DNA from: Leguminivora glycinivorella
Lineage: Eukaryota > Arthropoda > Insecta > Lepidoptera > Tortricidae
Reading direction: 5' to 3'
NCBI RefSeq assembly: GCF_023078275.1
Contig: NC_062983.1
Location: 55,001 to 119,000, forward strand
DNA length: 64,000 nucleotides
In this document: piece after piece, positions 1-9,439 of the stretch
How the letters are laid out: each line of letters opens with the position of its first letter
How positions within the stretch are numbered: the stretch's first letter is position 1
The notes under the pieces: generated by a model
Databases searched by the model: none
The model's input: the letters and a program-made list of their open reading frames with translations, nothing else
What the model was told of the DNA's origin: nothing
Made by a program: the position numbers and the translations under genes

Positions 1-2721
1 CCTATAGTCCAAGTTCCATAGAGGCAGCTCTCCAGGTCAGTCTTCCACCTCTCCCTCAATCTTTCGAGCGCTATTTTTCGTTCATTCCTGACTTCCTCTG
101 GAGCAGGGAAAACTCCTGTCTCTCTGTTCCTAATCCTGCTCTTATGCGCTTCGGATAATACTCCAGCATCTAGCTCCCAAGGGGAGGTGCCCGCTATCAC
201 ACATGCCGCCGCCCAGCTCACCGTCACATACGCTCTGCATACCCGTATGGCTATGACTCTTTGGGGCTTCCGTAATAGGGCCTTATTTTCACTATTGAGC
301 TTATCAGCCCAAATCGGGGCCCCATAGAGCGCCATAGATCGAGCTACTCCAGCGTATAGGCGTCGACATGCATGTGAGGGACCTCCCACATTCGGCAGCA
401 ATCGTCCCATCTCCGAAGCTGCAGCCACTATTCGGGGAGCAATTTGGCGGAAGTGCTCCCCAAACTTCCATTTGCCATCCAGCACTAGGCCAAGGTACTT
501 CAAACAAGGCCCCACCTGTATCTTCTCATTGTCCAATTTGAGGGTGGTACCTGCAGGCACCCTCCATCCTCTCCTGCCGAAAACAATTGCCTCGGTTTTA
601 GAGAGCGAGACCTTCAGTCCCAGGAGGCGGATTCTGAGGACTATCAGGTCCGCCGCCACTTCAGCCCTCCGCAATGCCTCTCTTAGTTCCTGGCCCCGAA
701 CGGCCACCATTGTGTCATCTGCATAACACATGAGGGCCATCCGGGGGAGCAACTCTGCGCGGATGGCCCAGTCGAAACCGATGTTCCACAACAGGGGTCC
801 AAGCACCGACCCCTGGGGAACACCGCAGGCCATCCGCCTCTCCAGCCGTCCACTAGGGGTGTCGCAGACCACCACCCTGTCTGTCAGGTAATGATCTATG
901 ACCCGCCTCAGGTATGGGGGCACCTCGTGGTATTTGAGAGCCTCACGAATCACCGAGTACGGGAGGGTACCAAACGCATTGGCAATGTCCAAAGACACCG
1001 CAATGGCTCCCTCCCCTCTCCTCTGAGCATCCTCACAGAAGGCCCTCAGTGCCCCCAATGCATCCATTGTTGATCTGCCATTGCGGAAGCCATACTGCCG
1101 GTCCGACAGATTTGGTCCCGTCTCATTCATGTGCCGATTAATCCGGGAAGCTATGATGCGCTCCAGCATCTTCCCGGATTCATCCAGCAGCACCAGGGGC
1201 CTCCATCCGGATGGGGAATCCGCCGGTCTTGTCTCCTTCCGAAGGAGGCACACTGTTCCCTCCTTCCAGCACTTTGGAAACTGCCCCTCCTTGAGGCACT
1301 GGTCAAAGATGGACTTGAGGCGATCTCCAAGGAACTCCATTGCAATTGGGATTATTTTGCCGTGGATCCCATCCGGACCAGGGGCTTTTCGACAGGCCTT
1401 TATTTTATGGGCCACGTAGGCCATCTCACCTTCTGTTACGAGGGGTACCGTCTCAGGATCAATTGGCAGCTCCTCTCGGGGAACCACCATTGCAGGTGGG
1501 TTAAAAACTGGGGCTGCAGGAAACAATCCTTCTAGGATATTTTGGAGTGTCCCCATTTCCATCGTATCCATGGGAGCAGCCCGGCGTAGCTTTTTCCTTA
1601 CAAGTTTGTAGGGCCGCCCCCATGGGTTCTCATCTAGAGAGGCCAAAAAGGCCGTGTACGCCGAATCTTTTGCTTTGGCAATGGCAAGATTCAAGGCCTT
1701 CTTGGCCTCGCTTAGCGCTACGTAATGGGTATCCAGCTCCTCCTGCGTGTGCCTCCTCCTCCGGCAGCGTGAAAATTGCCGTCGCGCCGCGTTGCTTCTA
1801 ACCCAGAGAGCAGCTACTTCTGGACACCACCAATACGCAGCCTTTTTCCTTTTGAGAGGCCCCACTCTTCTCATTGAGGCGTCACAGGTCCTCGTGAGAG
1901 AAGCTCGGAAGCCAAGGGCCATGTTGTCTGCGCTGTCGACCTCGGGTGTTTGCCGACCCCACCTGGCCTCCAACATGGCTGCCTCTCTGGCCGCTTCACG
2001 GTCCAAGGAGGCCAGGCTCCATCTCGGTAGTCTTTCAGTTCTTCTTGCGGGTATGGGCTGTTGGGACCGAGCTCTGGAGATCCTCATTCTGATGTAAAGA
2101 TGATCGGAGAGGGTCTCCGTGTCTTCTAGGACACGCCAATTTGTAATGCCTACTGACACTGTTGGAGAGGCCAGTGTGATATCAACAATTGACCCCCCTT
2201 GTGGACGCACACAGGTGTCAGCTGCTCCACGGTTGACCACCTCAAGACCAATCCCTACAAGCCAGTCCAGGAGAGCCTCTCCTCTAGGATCAGTCCTAGG
2301 GGAACCCCACGCAGTACATTTGGCGTTTAAGTCACCCATGACTATAATGGGGGAAGGAGTCACCCCAGCTACAGCCCGCCCGAGTCTCTCCAGGTAAGCC
2401 TCAAACTCACGTAGTGGCCTATTAGGGGAGAAATAAACGCCAATTATTATAATCTCCCCCATTTTGGCCACTACGTATCCCGCGCCGCAAGCCATTTTAG
2501 AGAGTGGCAGTCCACCTATTGCCGGTACCACAATAGCTACCGAGCCATCTCGTCCGCTTTTGTCACCTACCCAGTTCGACTGTGGAGGAACAAAGTACGG
2601 CTCTGCAACAACACACGCAGCAATCTCCCACTCCGCCATGCACTGGATCATAAGATCTTGTGCTCGAGGGGAGTGGTTTATGTTGCATTGCAACAACTCT
2701 AGATCATTCATTATAGGCATT
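1..2721 (-). CDS. ORF2 (endonuclease-reverse transcriptase) of a SART-like R1-clade retrotransposon, truncated by the left edge
   Basis: The frame is open without a stop from the ATG at 2721-2719 to the window edge (about 907 codons). It encodes the enzyme that nicks the target and copies the element RNA into the nick. An apurinic-type endonuclease occupies about residues 1-230 (MGDLNAKC near residue 128, SDH near 225). Reverse transcriptase follows: APGPDG near 440, QYGFRNGRS near 540, LDIANAF near 575, GVPQGSVLGPLLW near 635 and the catalytic YADD near 665. The motif order is that of R1-clade elements. The ATG overlaps the ORF1 stop (TAATG), the arrangement described for Bombyx SART1, so ORF2 is probably made by reinitiation. 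The end of the thumb region and any C-terminal zinc motif lie outside the window. The absence of stops implies a young copy. Assignment to SART rather than another R1-clade family is inference from TAATG and from its place beside TTAGG repeats. Confidence 0.9.
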
Positions 2722-2722
2722 A
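2718..2722 (-). promoter_or_regulatory. TAATG stop-start junction between ORF1 and ORF2
   Basis: Read on the minus strand, the ORF1 stop TAA (2722-2720) shares two bases with the ATG of ORF2 (2721-2719). In Bombyx SART1 a UAAUG of this kind supports termination-coupled reinitiation on a bicistronic RNA. The same mechanism is inferred here. It also fixes the ORF2 start. Confidence 0.8.
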
Positions 2723-5086
2723 AAGTGCCATTGGTTGTTGCTCCGTCCTATTTTCTGCGTTCTGAATGGTTGCAGGGCCCACTCTGTAATCCTCTTTCCC
2801 TCTTACTGGTGGTGGGGAGCAAGCCTGTCCGCCCATAACATGTCCTGCCTTAAGACCAGCATGATGGCATACAGCACACCAGGGCACCAAGGCTGTGCAG
2901 TCCTTGCTCATGTGACCCGGCTTGCTGCATCTGTAGCACCAGTCGCCTCTGTCCACAAGGGACGGGCACAAAGGTCTCGTGTGTCCCGTCCCCATGCAGC
3001 GGTAGCACCGTAAAGGCAGCTGTTCCATGGCCTCCACCCGTGCCGCTGACCAACCCAGCATGATACGTCCTGCCGTGACGACAACTTTGGCCGCTGTGAG
3101 TGGGCAGCGTATAATAACCGACCCGGACCCATTAACTGCCATTCTTATTGCCCCAACGGAGACTTGATCCTCTTGGCATTTTCCTCGTATCGCTACTTCC
3201 GTTTTTAGGATTTCCGGTGTGACAGACTCATCAAAACCAGAAATCCTAATTTCGGCCTTTTTCACTGGCCTATAAACTTCAGCCACATCACCTATGAGCA
3301 CACGGAGCCTATCTGCTAAGTTGTCAGCCGCTTGGCTACTTTGTTCTCCTGGAACCTCAATGATACGTGCCCCTGCAGCCGATTTACGCACCTTGAGGTG
3401 GTCAACGCCCAATTCTGCCAACTTTAGCGTGGTGGCCTTTTCCATCACCGATCTATAGTCCGTTTGGGCGTCAGGTTTCAGAGCCACCACGACCGCCGCC
3501 ATGGTTGGGACCACAAGTTTCGGGGCCGTCGTCTTTTTGGGGGGTGTTCCCCTATTTGGACTCTGCTTCTGTTGGGGCTGGGAAGCAGTAGGGCCCGTAC
3601 CCTTAGCCTTTTTCTTATTGACCACCGTTGTCCACTTTTCCTGTGGAGGCGCAGGCGGCGGCACATTTGGACGAGCCACTCGCCTTGCACTGGACGCAGG
3701 GATTGCCGGTTTACCCACCCGAGATGCAGCTGTTTGGCTAGACTCCATTTGGGAAGCCGACTGGGATGGCCTCACATTTTTATTTCCCGTCCTGAGGGCG
3801 CTAGGCTCATCACCAGTGTGATCTGTCACTCCCCGAGCTGCGGGCACCCTTCTATCAGCAGCTAAAGGTGGCCGGAGTACGGGCTCAGGCGGTAAACGAC
3901 CCTCCACATTCTCCAAGCGAGTATTTACCATATTGCCTATGGAAACAAAGATTTCGCGGCTGAATTTCCCTAGGCGAACGTCCATTAGTCTCTTCATTTC
4001 CTGGAGGAGAGACGTGTTGTCACTCTGCTCCTTCGTTGGCGCCGCCACTTGGTTGCGTTCCGAGAAAGCCGTACGCAGCGCTTTAGTCTCCTTGCGGAGA
4101 AGGTCGAGTTCTTGCCGCATCCTTAGGTTGTCCGCTTTGAGTGAGCGGACAACGTCTGACTCCCCGAGCATGTCAGCAAGCTCAATCAGCTCTTTGCACG
4201 CGTTGTTTATATTCCCCCATATGTCGCCCTTAAGGTTCTTACTTTTGGCCGCATCATTCTTAATCGACCGAGCATAATGCTTGATGCGGTCGCAAGGAGT
4301 CTCAAACGCCTTTGGGGGAGCAGATTCCATATCTTTCTCCAGCTGCGGCTGTACGTCAGATTGACGAGTACTCCTCCTGGCCGTCGTGTAATTTGATGCC
4401 AAGTCCGCTTCTCTTTCGAAATCGGACCACTCAGCCTCAGCCATACCCTGGAGCCGAGCCTTGGCCGCACTCAGTCCAACAAATGCGCCTAGAGGGTGTG
4501 TGGTTTTTGTGGCTTTGCGGCTAGGGACAAAGTCGCGATCCTCATCACTAGCCTGTTTTTCGTGGGCCCTTTTGAGGGAGGCTGCAGTGATCTCCATCGG
4601 CTCAACGTCTGCCTCCGTCCGCACCTCGACAGCACTCTCGTCCTCAGAGTCAGAGGTCCAGAACTTGCCGCTGGGGGCTCTGTCTGCTACCTCCACCCCC
4701 TCCACATCCTCAGCAGGGCCTCCAACATTGTCCCCCCGCTCCTCCTCATTCTCAGAGGAGGACAAATTGTTGAACCCAAACTTGGCTCCGTCATCAGCAG
4801 GACTCTTCTGTCTCTTCGTTTTAACCACCCTCTTTTTTCCTCCCCTCCTATTCTTTTTGTTAGGGGCTGCATCCGACTCTGTGGCCTTTCTCATGCCAGA
4901 TGTTCCCGCATAAATCGGCACCTTTAGGGTAAAGCCACCCTTACCTTCGCTTTCCTTCTCGTGGTCTTCACCACCCACTCCTGCAACATTATTGAGGCCA
5001 GCCCCTGATCGGGTGACCCTTCGATTTTCGTTGGATACAGATGCGGTCTTCTCTTCACTCATGATGGGAGTTGTTTCGTCTGCCAT
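2720..5086 (-). CDS. ORF1 (Gag-like RNA-binding protein) of the SART-like retrotransposon
   Basis: Complete 788-residue frame from ATG 5086 to TAA 2722-2720. Gag-like proteins of R1-clade elements coat the RNA and carry it to the nucleus and target site. The first about 200 residues are acidic and serine-rich with basic patches (KKNRRGGKKR, KTKRQK), plausible nuclear-targeting signals. A charged, leucine-spaced stretch near residues 300-335 could form a coiled coil. A proline/lysine-rich linker follows (about 430-540). At the C-terminus are three zinc knuckles: CYRCMGTGHTRPLC at about 694-707, CYRCSKPGHMSKDC at about 717-730, and a longer CAVC-H-C finger at about 737-756. Three knuckles are the R1-clade pattern. 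The frame ends in TAATG, overlapping the start of ORF2. No disabling mutation is visible. Confidence 0.9.
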   Translation of the reverse strand: MADETTPIMSEEKTASVSNENRRVTRSGAGLNNVAGVGGEDHEKESEGKGGFTLKVPIYAGTSGMRKATESDAAPNKKNRRGGKKRVVKTKRQKSPADDGAKFGFNNLSSSENEEERGDNVGGPAEDVEGVEVADRAPSGKFWTSDSEDESAVEVRTEADVEPMEITAASLKRAHEKQASDEDRDFVPSRKATKTTHPLGAFVGLSAAKARLQGMAEAEWSDFEREADLASNYTTARRSTRQSDVQPQLEKDMESAPPKAFETPCDRIKHYARSIKNDAAKSKNLKGDIWGNINNACKELIELADMLGESDVVRSLKADNLRMRQELDLLRKETKALRTAFSERNQVAAPTKEQSDNTSLLQEMKRLMDVRLGKFSREIFVSIGNMVNTRLENVEGRLPPEPVLRPPLAADRRVPAARGVTDHTGDEPSALRTGNKNVRPSQSASQMESSQTAASRVGKPAIPASSARRVARPNVPPPAPPQEKWTTVVNKKKAKGTGPTASQPQQKQSPNRGTPPKKTTAPKLVVPTMAAVVVALKPDAQTDYRSVMEKATTLKLAELGVDHLKVRKSAAGARIIEVPGEQSSQAADNLADRLRVLIGDVAEVYRPVKKAEIRISGFDESVTPEILKTEVAIRGKCQEDQVSVGAIRMAVNGSGSVIIRCPLTAAKVVVTAGRIMLGWSAARVEAMEQLPLRCYRCMGTGHTRPLCPSLVDRGDWCYRCSKPGHMSKDCTALVPWCAVCHHAGLKAGHVMGGQACSPPPVRGKEDYRVGPATIQNAENRTEQQPMAL

Positions 5087-5791
5087 ATCTGAGCCAAGGA
5101 GAATCAGCTGAATTGTACCGCATAAAAGATAAGAAAAAAGGAACAGGGTTCGCCTCTTCCTACGCGGGCCCAGAACTGTAGGGGACAGCAGAGACGGCGC
5201 ATTCCATAGCGACTACTGGACTTCGTTCGCTGGAATATTCCCGACACCCGTGGCTCCGTCACGCGTTCGGGGATTTGCACATAGGCAAACGCCGTTTATG
5301 CCTGTTCAATTTCCCGTCGTTAAAATAACGCGGGAAACCAAACCGGCGTCACATCCAGTAACACCTGAGCGGTGATTTTCGCCACGTACTTGGGGTCGAG
5401 GTCAGCGACGAATTACACCAAGATCCCCGAATCGACACGCACCATAGGTCAGAGACGTATGGGTGACGTTAGACGGGGCACATGGTCTTTGCTGCCGAAC
5501 CTCTTAGCACTTCCGTGGTTACTCATACACATCGAGGATGCACTGATGCCTTGCCTTAACCTAAAGACGACACACACAGTTAACATTTTTATGCACCGTA
5601 GATCTGGCCCACACCACATCACAGGCCAACTCTTTGTTGCCATGGGGGGGTGGTTATCCCCATGCTGGAGTTGGTTTATGCCCACTAAAGGGACTGATAA
5701 AACCGGCCGACTCCAGAAGGAGGACCCGTGAGGTGGTGTAGACCAGTTAGGTACGGCCCCGGTCAGAACCGAGTGTTTTATAGTTTTTTAT

Positions 5792-5793
<2 letters not shown>
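5087..5793 (-). other. Probable 5' untranslated leader of the SART-like element
   Basis: About 700 bases with no long frame lie between the ORF1 start and the A/T tract. The leader of the transcript should lie here, but the true 5' end is uncertain. It is either near 5793, next to the poly(A) tail of another element, or near 6116 at the telomeric repeats if the A tract is internal. Confidence 0.5.
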
Positions 5794-5843
<50 letters not shown>

Positions 5844-6116
5844 AATAAGTAAAAAAATATATAAAAAACAAAAAAATAAAAAACCGTCTGAAATAGACCG
5901 CCCTTCAATTTACTTCACGGGTTGTAGGAGGGCAAATACCCCTGCCCCACAACGAGCCCACATACATGGCGCAAAGCCCACGCAGGAGTAAACTCAACTG
6001 CTACAACGTCCTGTGATTGGTAGTTCGCAGAGGGAGAATAGCGAACGCGCAACTGAGCGGCTATCCTCCCCCTCCCAGGGTGCACCACGAGGAGGTCTAC
6101 CAATCCCGCACCCCAA
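5794..6116 (-). mobile_element. 3' fragment with 46-base poly(A) tail, probably of a second telomere-repeat element
   Basis: On the minus strand, block 6116-5840 begins directly after TTAGG repeats. It holds a short open frame (6103-5915, 62 codons), then a small hairpin (GGTCT...AGACG) and an A/T-rich stretch ending in 46 uninterrupted As (T run 5794-5839 on the plus strand). Frame, hairpin and A tail together resemble a LINE 3' end. If so, it is a 5'-truncated copy lying head-to-tail with the larger element. The alternative is that all of it is 5' leader of one element. The 62 residues were not recognised. Confidence 0.45.
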
Positions 6117-6486
6117 CCTAACCTAACCTAACCTAACCTAACCTAACCTAACCTAACCTAACCTAACCTAACCTAACCTAACCTAACCTAACCTAACCTA
6201 ACCTAACCTAACCTAACCTAACCTAACCTAACCTAACCTAACCTAACCTAACCTAACCTAACCTAACCTAACCTAACCTAACCTAACCTAACCTAACCTA
6301 ACCTAACCTAACCTAACCTAACCTAACCTAACCTAACCTAACCTAACCTAACCTAACCTAACCTAACCTAACCTAACCTAACCTAACCTAACCTAACCTA
6401 ACCTAACCTAACCTAACCTAACCTAACCTAACCTAACCTAACCTAACCTAACCTAACCTAACCTAACCTAACCTAACCTAACCTAA
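6117..6486 (+). repeat. (CCTAA)74 insect telomere-type array
   Basis: Exactly 370 bases of uninterrupted CCTAA, the C-rich complement of the insect telomere repeat TTAGG. The C-rich strand reads 5' to 3' rightward, as expected for a chromosome whose end lies to the left. The retrotransposon to the left points its 3' end in the same direction as the TTAGG strand, as reported for SART-type elements. Confidence 0.95.
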
Positions 6487-6809
6487 CTCAAAACCTAACC
6501 TAACTCAAAACCTAACCTAACTCAAAACCTAACCTAACTCAAAACCTAACCTAACTCAAAACCTAACCTAACTCAAAACCTAACCTAACTCAAAACCTAA
6601 CCTAACTCAAAACCTAACCTAACTCAAAACCTAACCTAACTCAAAACCTAACCTAACTCAAAACCTAACCTAACTCAAAACCTAACCTAACTCAAAACCT
6701 AACCTAACTCAAAACCTAACCTAACTCAAAACCTAACCTAACTCAAAACCTAACCTAACTCAAAACCTAACCTAACTCAAAACCTAACCTAACTCAAAAC
6801 CTAACCTAA
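6487..6809 (+). repeat. 19 tandem copies of a 17-bp telomere-derived unit
   Basis: The unit CTCAAAACCTAACCTAA repeats 19 times without a visible change (323 bases). It then decays into CTCCGAACCTTACCTAACC. Each unit is two CCTAA repeats plus CTCAAAA. It abuts the pure CCTAA array with no spacer, so it looks like a variant repeat amplified at the inner edge of the array. Confidence 0.95.
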
Positions 6810-7040
6810 CTCCGAACCTTACCTAACCTATGTATCGTCCAAACGACCAGACCATTTGAGGAAAAATCTTAACACCGCGATCTATCTTTATTTTTATCAG
6901 CGATGAACGCCATCTATCGGCGTTAATGTGAGGAGGTGTTTTGTTTGTTACTGTCGTATTCTTCGTGATAGACACCACAAACCATATACTGACGTCATCA
7001 GAAATGAAATAGCAACGAAGCAAATATTATCTTGAGCGTT

Positions 7041-7080
7041 TATGCATTTAGCTTGTACAATAGTACAAGCTAAATGCATA
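7041..7080. repeat. Perfect palindrome, 18-bp arms
   Basis: The arms at 7041-7058 and 7063-7080 are exact reverse complements around the 4-base loop AATA. Such a short, perfect structure is typical of the core of a tiny foldback element or of a recent palindromic repair event. Confidence 0.9.
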
Positions 7081-7929
7081 CATATAATAATATATTCTGT
7101 GATTTAGCTACGTACCAGATATACGTACCAGATATTATTTTCTTAGACATTAATTATTTTCTATTATAATTTTAATATTGACATTGATATGTACTAATTG
7201 TAGTACTACAACTTTACTCTTACATTTCCGTTATTTATTTTTTATTATTTCTCATTATTCATTATTCTATATTGTATTATTGACATTGGTTATTTTTGAT
7301 TTGTACTATGTAGTACTAAACCTGTATTTATTTTATTTTTATCAATATGACATTTTAATATTTTTTTTTGTTCACACTGCTTTTTTCCATTTTTATTTGT
7401 AATTTTAATTTTATTATTTCTTTTGTAACGATCGTTATACGAATAATAATATAAGCTGAAATGTAAATTTTAATTGTGTGAAATTTGTATAAACGAGATA
7501 AATAAACTAAACTAAACTATATCGGAACAGGGGCTCAAAAATATCCCCTCGATCGCTCCGTGACGATCTCGAAGGAAAATAATAAAAACTAATTAAAAGA
7601 AATGCTGTTTATTAAAGTTAAAATCCTCCTTGGGTCTTAGATCTAGGAGAAATAAGTCTGATAACATTTCAGGTTATGCTGCAATATTTTTTTTTTATAC
7701 ATTAAACACGGTAATGAATACCAAAACATTGAGACTTCTAACGCCATCTTGTGAGGCGCAAAGAACTTAATCGCATGAGCAGCGGAACTGTAATACTCGT
7801 ACAATTTTAGAATAATCTAGATTCGCATACGCTATGCTGAACTTCGCAGCAATAAATAACAAAATTATACCCAAAGTTATTAGATTTAAACCTAAGGGAA
7901 AGATAAAATATTGACTATTTTTACCTTGA

Positions 7930-8026
7930 AATCGAGGACTACTAGCGCCACCTAGTAGGCCTTGGGTAAACTAATCATAACATAGTTTACCTAAGGCCTA
8001 CTAGATGGCGCTAGTAGTCCTCGATT
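7930..8026. repeat. Foldback element, 44-bp arms
   Basis: Arms 7930-7973 and 7983-8026 are reverse complements with two mismatches around a 9-base loop. Each arm contains the motif GGCGCTAGTAG or its complement. It looks like a miniature foldback element. Confidence 0.9.
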
Positions 8027-9439
8027 GACCATAGCCTCTACCAGAGTTTATAACGTTTTAGAATACGGTAGTTACTTGTAAAGGATTTATTGTGTTTTTC
8101 CCATCACGGAACAATGGTGTTCCGGACCTTTGGGAGACGTGCGCGGGGCCGAAGCCAACGCGTAGAGGCCCTTTCGACACTTTAATGAAATGTAAGGGGT
8201 ACACCGAGCGGATGTTGCCCTTGCCCGTATGGGACACACGCAGAGGCAACACCCGCCAGGGTGTAAGGACTATTTGAGAGTTAATGGAATCTAAAATGAA
8301 CTGGTCTATTTTGATGAAAGTGATGGACTAAATACTGGGCTATGGATAAAAAACCGGACGCCTGCCTAATAAAACGGTATCCAATTATTGTGTTTATTAT
8401 TATAAATTTTAGCTTGGCAACAACTACCTACCTACTATCAAAGACATATATAACTCCGTATAGACAGGTAAAGTCTAAGAAAGAAAACGTACCTCAGTAC
8501 CATACAGAAAAAGGTACGGTGGCCTAGATGGCATTAGTGCATTACACCGTTCGGGTACGCTCAGCTAGATGGCGCTAATGTATTATAATATTTGACATTT
8601 TAACACATATCAAGCTAAGAATATGGGCCAAATTGTCATAACTGTGGTTCAAATTTTGTCAAGAGATGGCAGTCTTTGCACTGTGATTACACATTTTACT
8701 TCGATCCTCTTTGCTACTATATAAAGATTATACTCTCGTCAATCATTGAAACGGGCCAAGCATAACGTGAAAATCAATATCAGAATGTAAATTGAAATAT
8801 AAATGCAATAGTGAATAAAGTAAATGAAGCCTGAAATATGAATATTTGGTAGCAATGTTGAGTGTCGAGTAGCGTCGCGCGGAGGCGCGCCTGGATCCTG
8901 CTCTCTGCGCGCCGCAGTCCCAGAGCTCCCGCTGTCTCTGTACTGCCCCCCAGTAGCAGAGCTCTCGCTGACAGCACGCCGCGGTCCTCGGACCGCCAGC
9001 CTGCCGGGCTCCCCGCTCGCGGCGGGTAGTCGCCGAGACGAGTAGGTCTCGGTTCGAGGTCCGGTACTAAATCGCAACCGAGTATAATTGTCATACTTAG
9101 GTAATTCCGAAAGTCGTCTAATTTGGAAAGTCGCCTAAAAATCAATTATTTCCGTCCTATCAAGGTTCCCCTTTCGAAATTACTCAACCATTACTGCCAT
9201 TCGTAATTACCCTAATGCACCTGTACTTCATTATCACTTGTTAGGCGATGAACATTATAGGTAAGTACGCATTGAGATCTGGTCTGGAGCTCGGTACCTA
9301 TGTTAATATGAGTTTCGTCATAATGATAACGTTAACGATTGTCATTTCGGCTAAGCCGGCAGTTCATAATCGTTGCAGTTAGGGCGCAGTCAGTCTGGAG
9401 GACTAGTCAATCATTTACCTCGGTATTTTTGTTGCAGAA

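Larger units (their letters stand above)
6822..9437. other. Repeat-derived region between the telomeric array and the first gene
   Basis: No convincing gene. The first about 110 bases (from about 6860) share a colinear block with 22.2 kb. Two palindromes lie at 7041-7080 and 7930-8026. A block at about 8090-8280 is open on both strands and looks like a decayed LINE leader. A GC-rich block at 8870-9065 may hold a 5' untranslated exon of the next gene. That is suggested only by the acceptor-like sequence TTTTTGTTGCAG just before its ATG. Confidence 0.5.

Noticed and set aside
3464..4927. Several 100-150-codon plus-strand frames
   Set aside because: Shadows of the retrotransposon ORF1 on the opposite strand.
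6117..6809. CRISPR-like array
   Set aside because: Simple tandem repeats without spacers, in a eukaryotic context.
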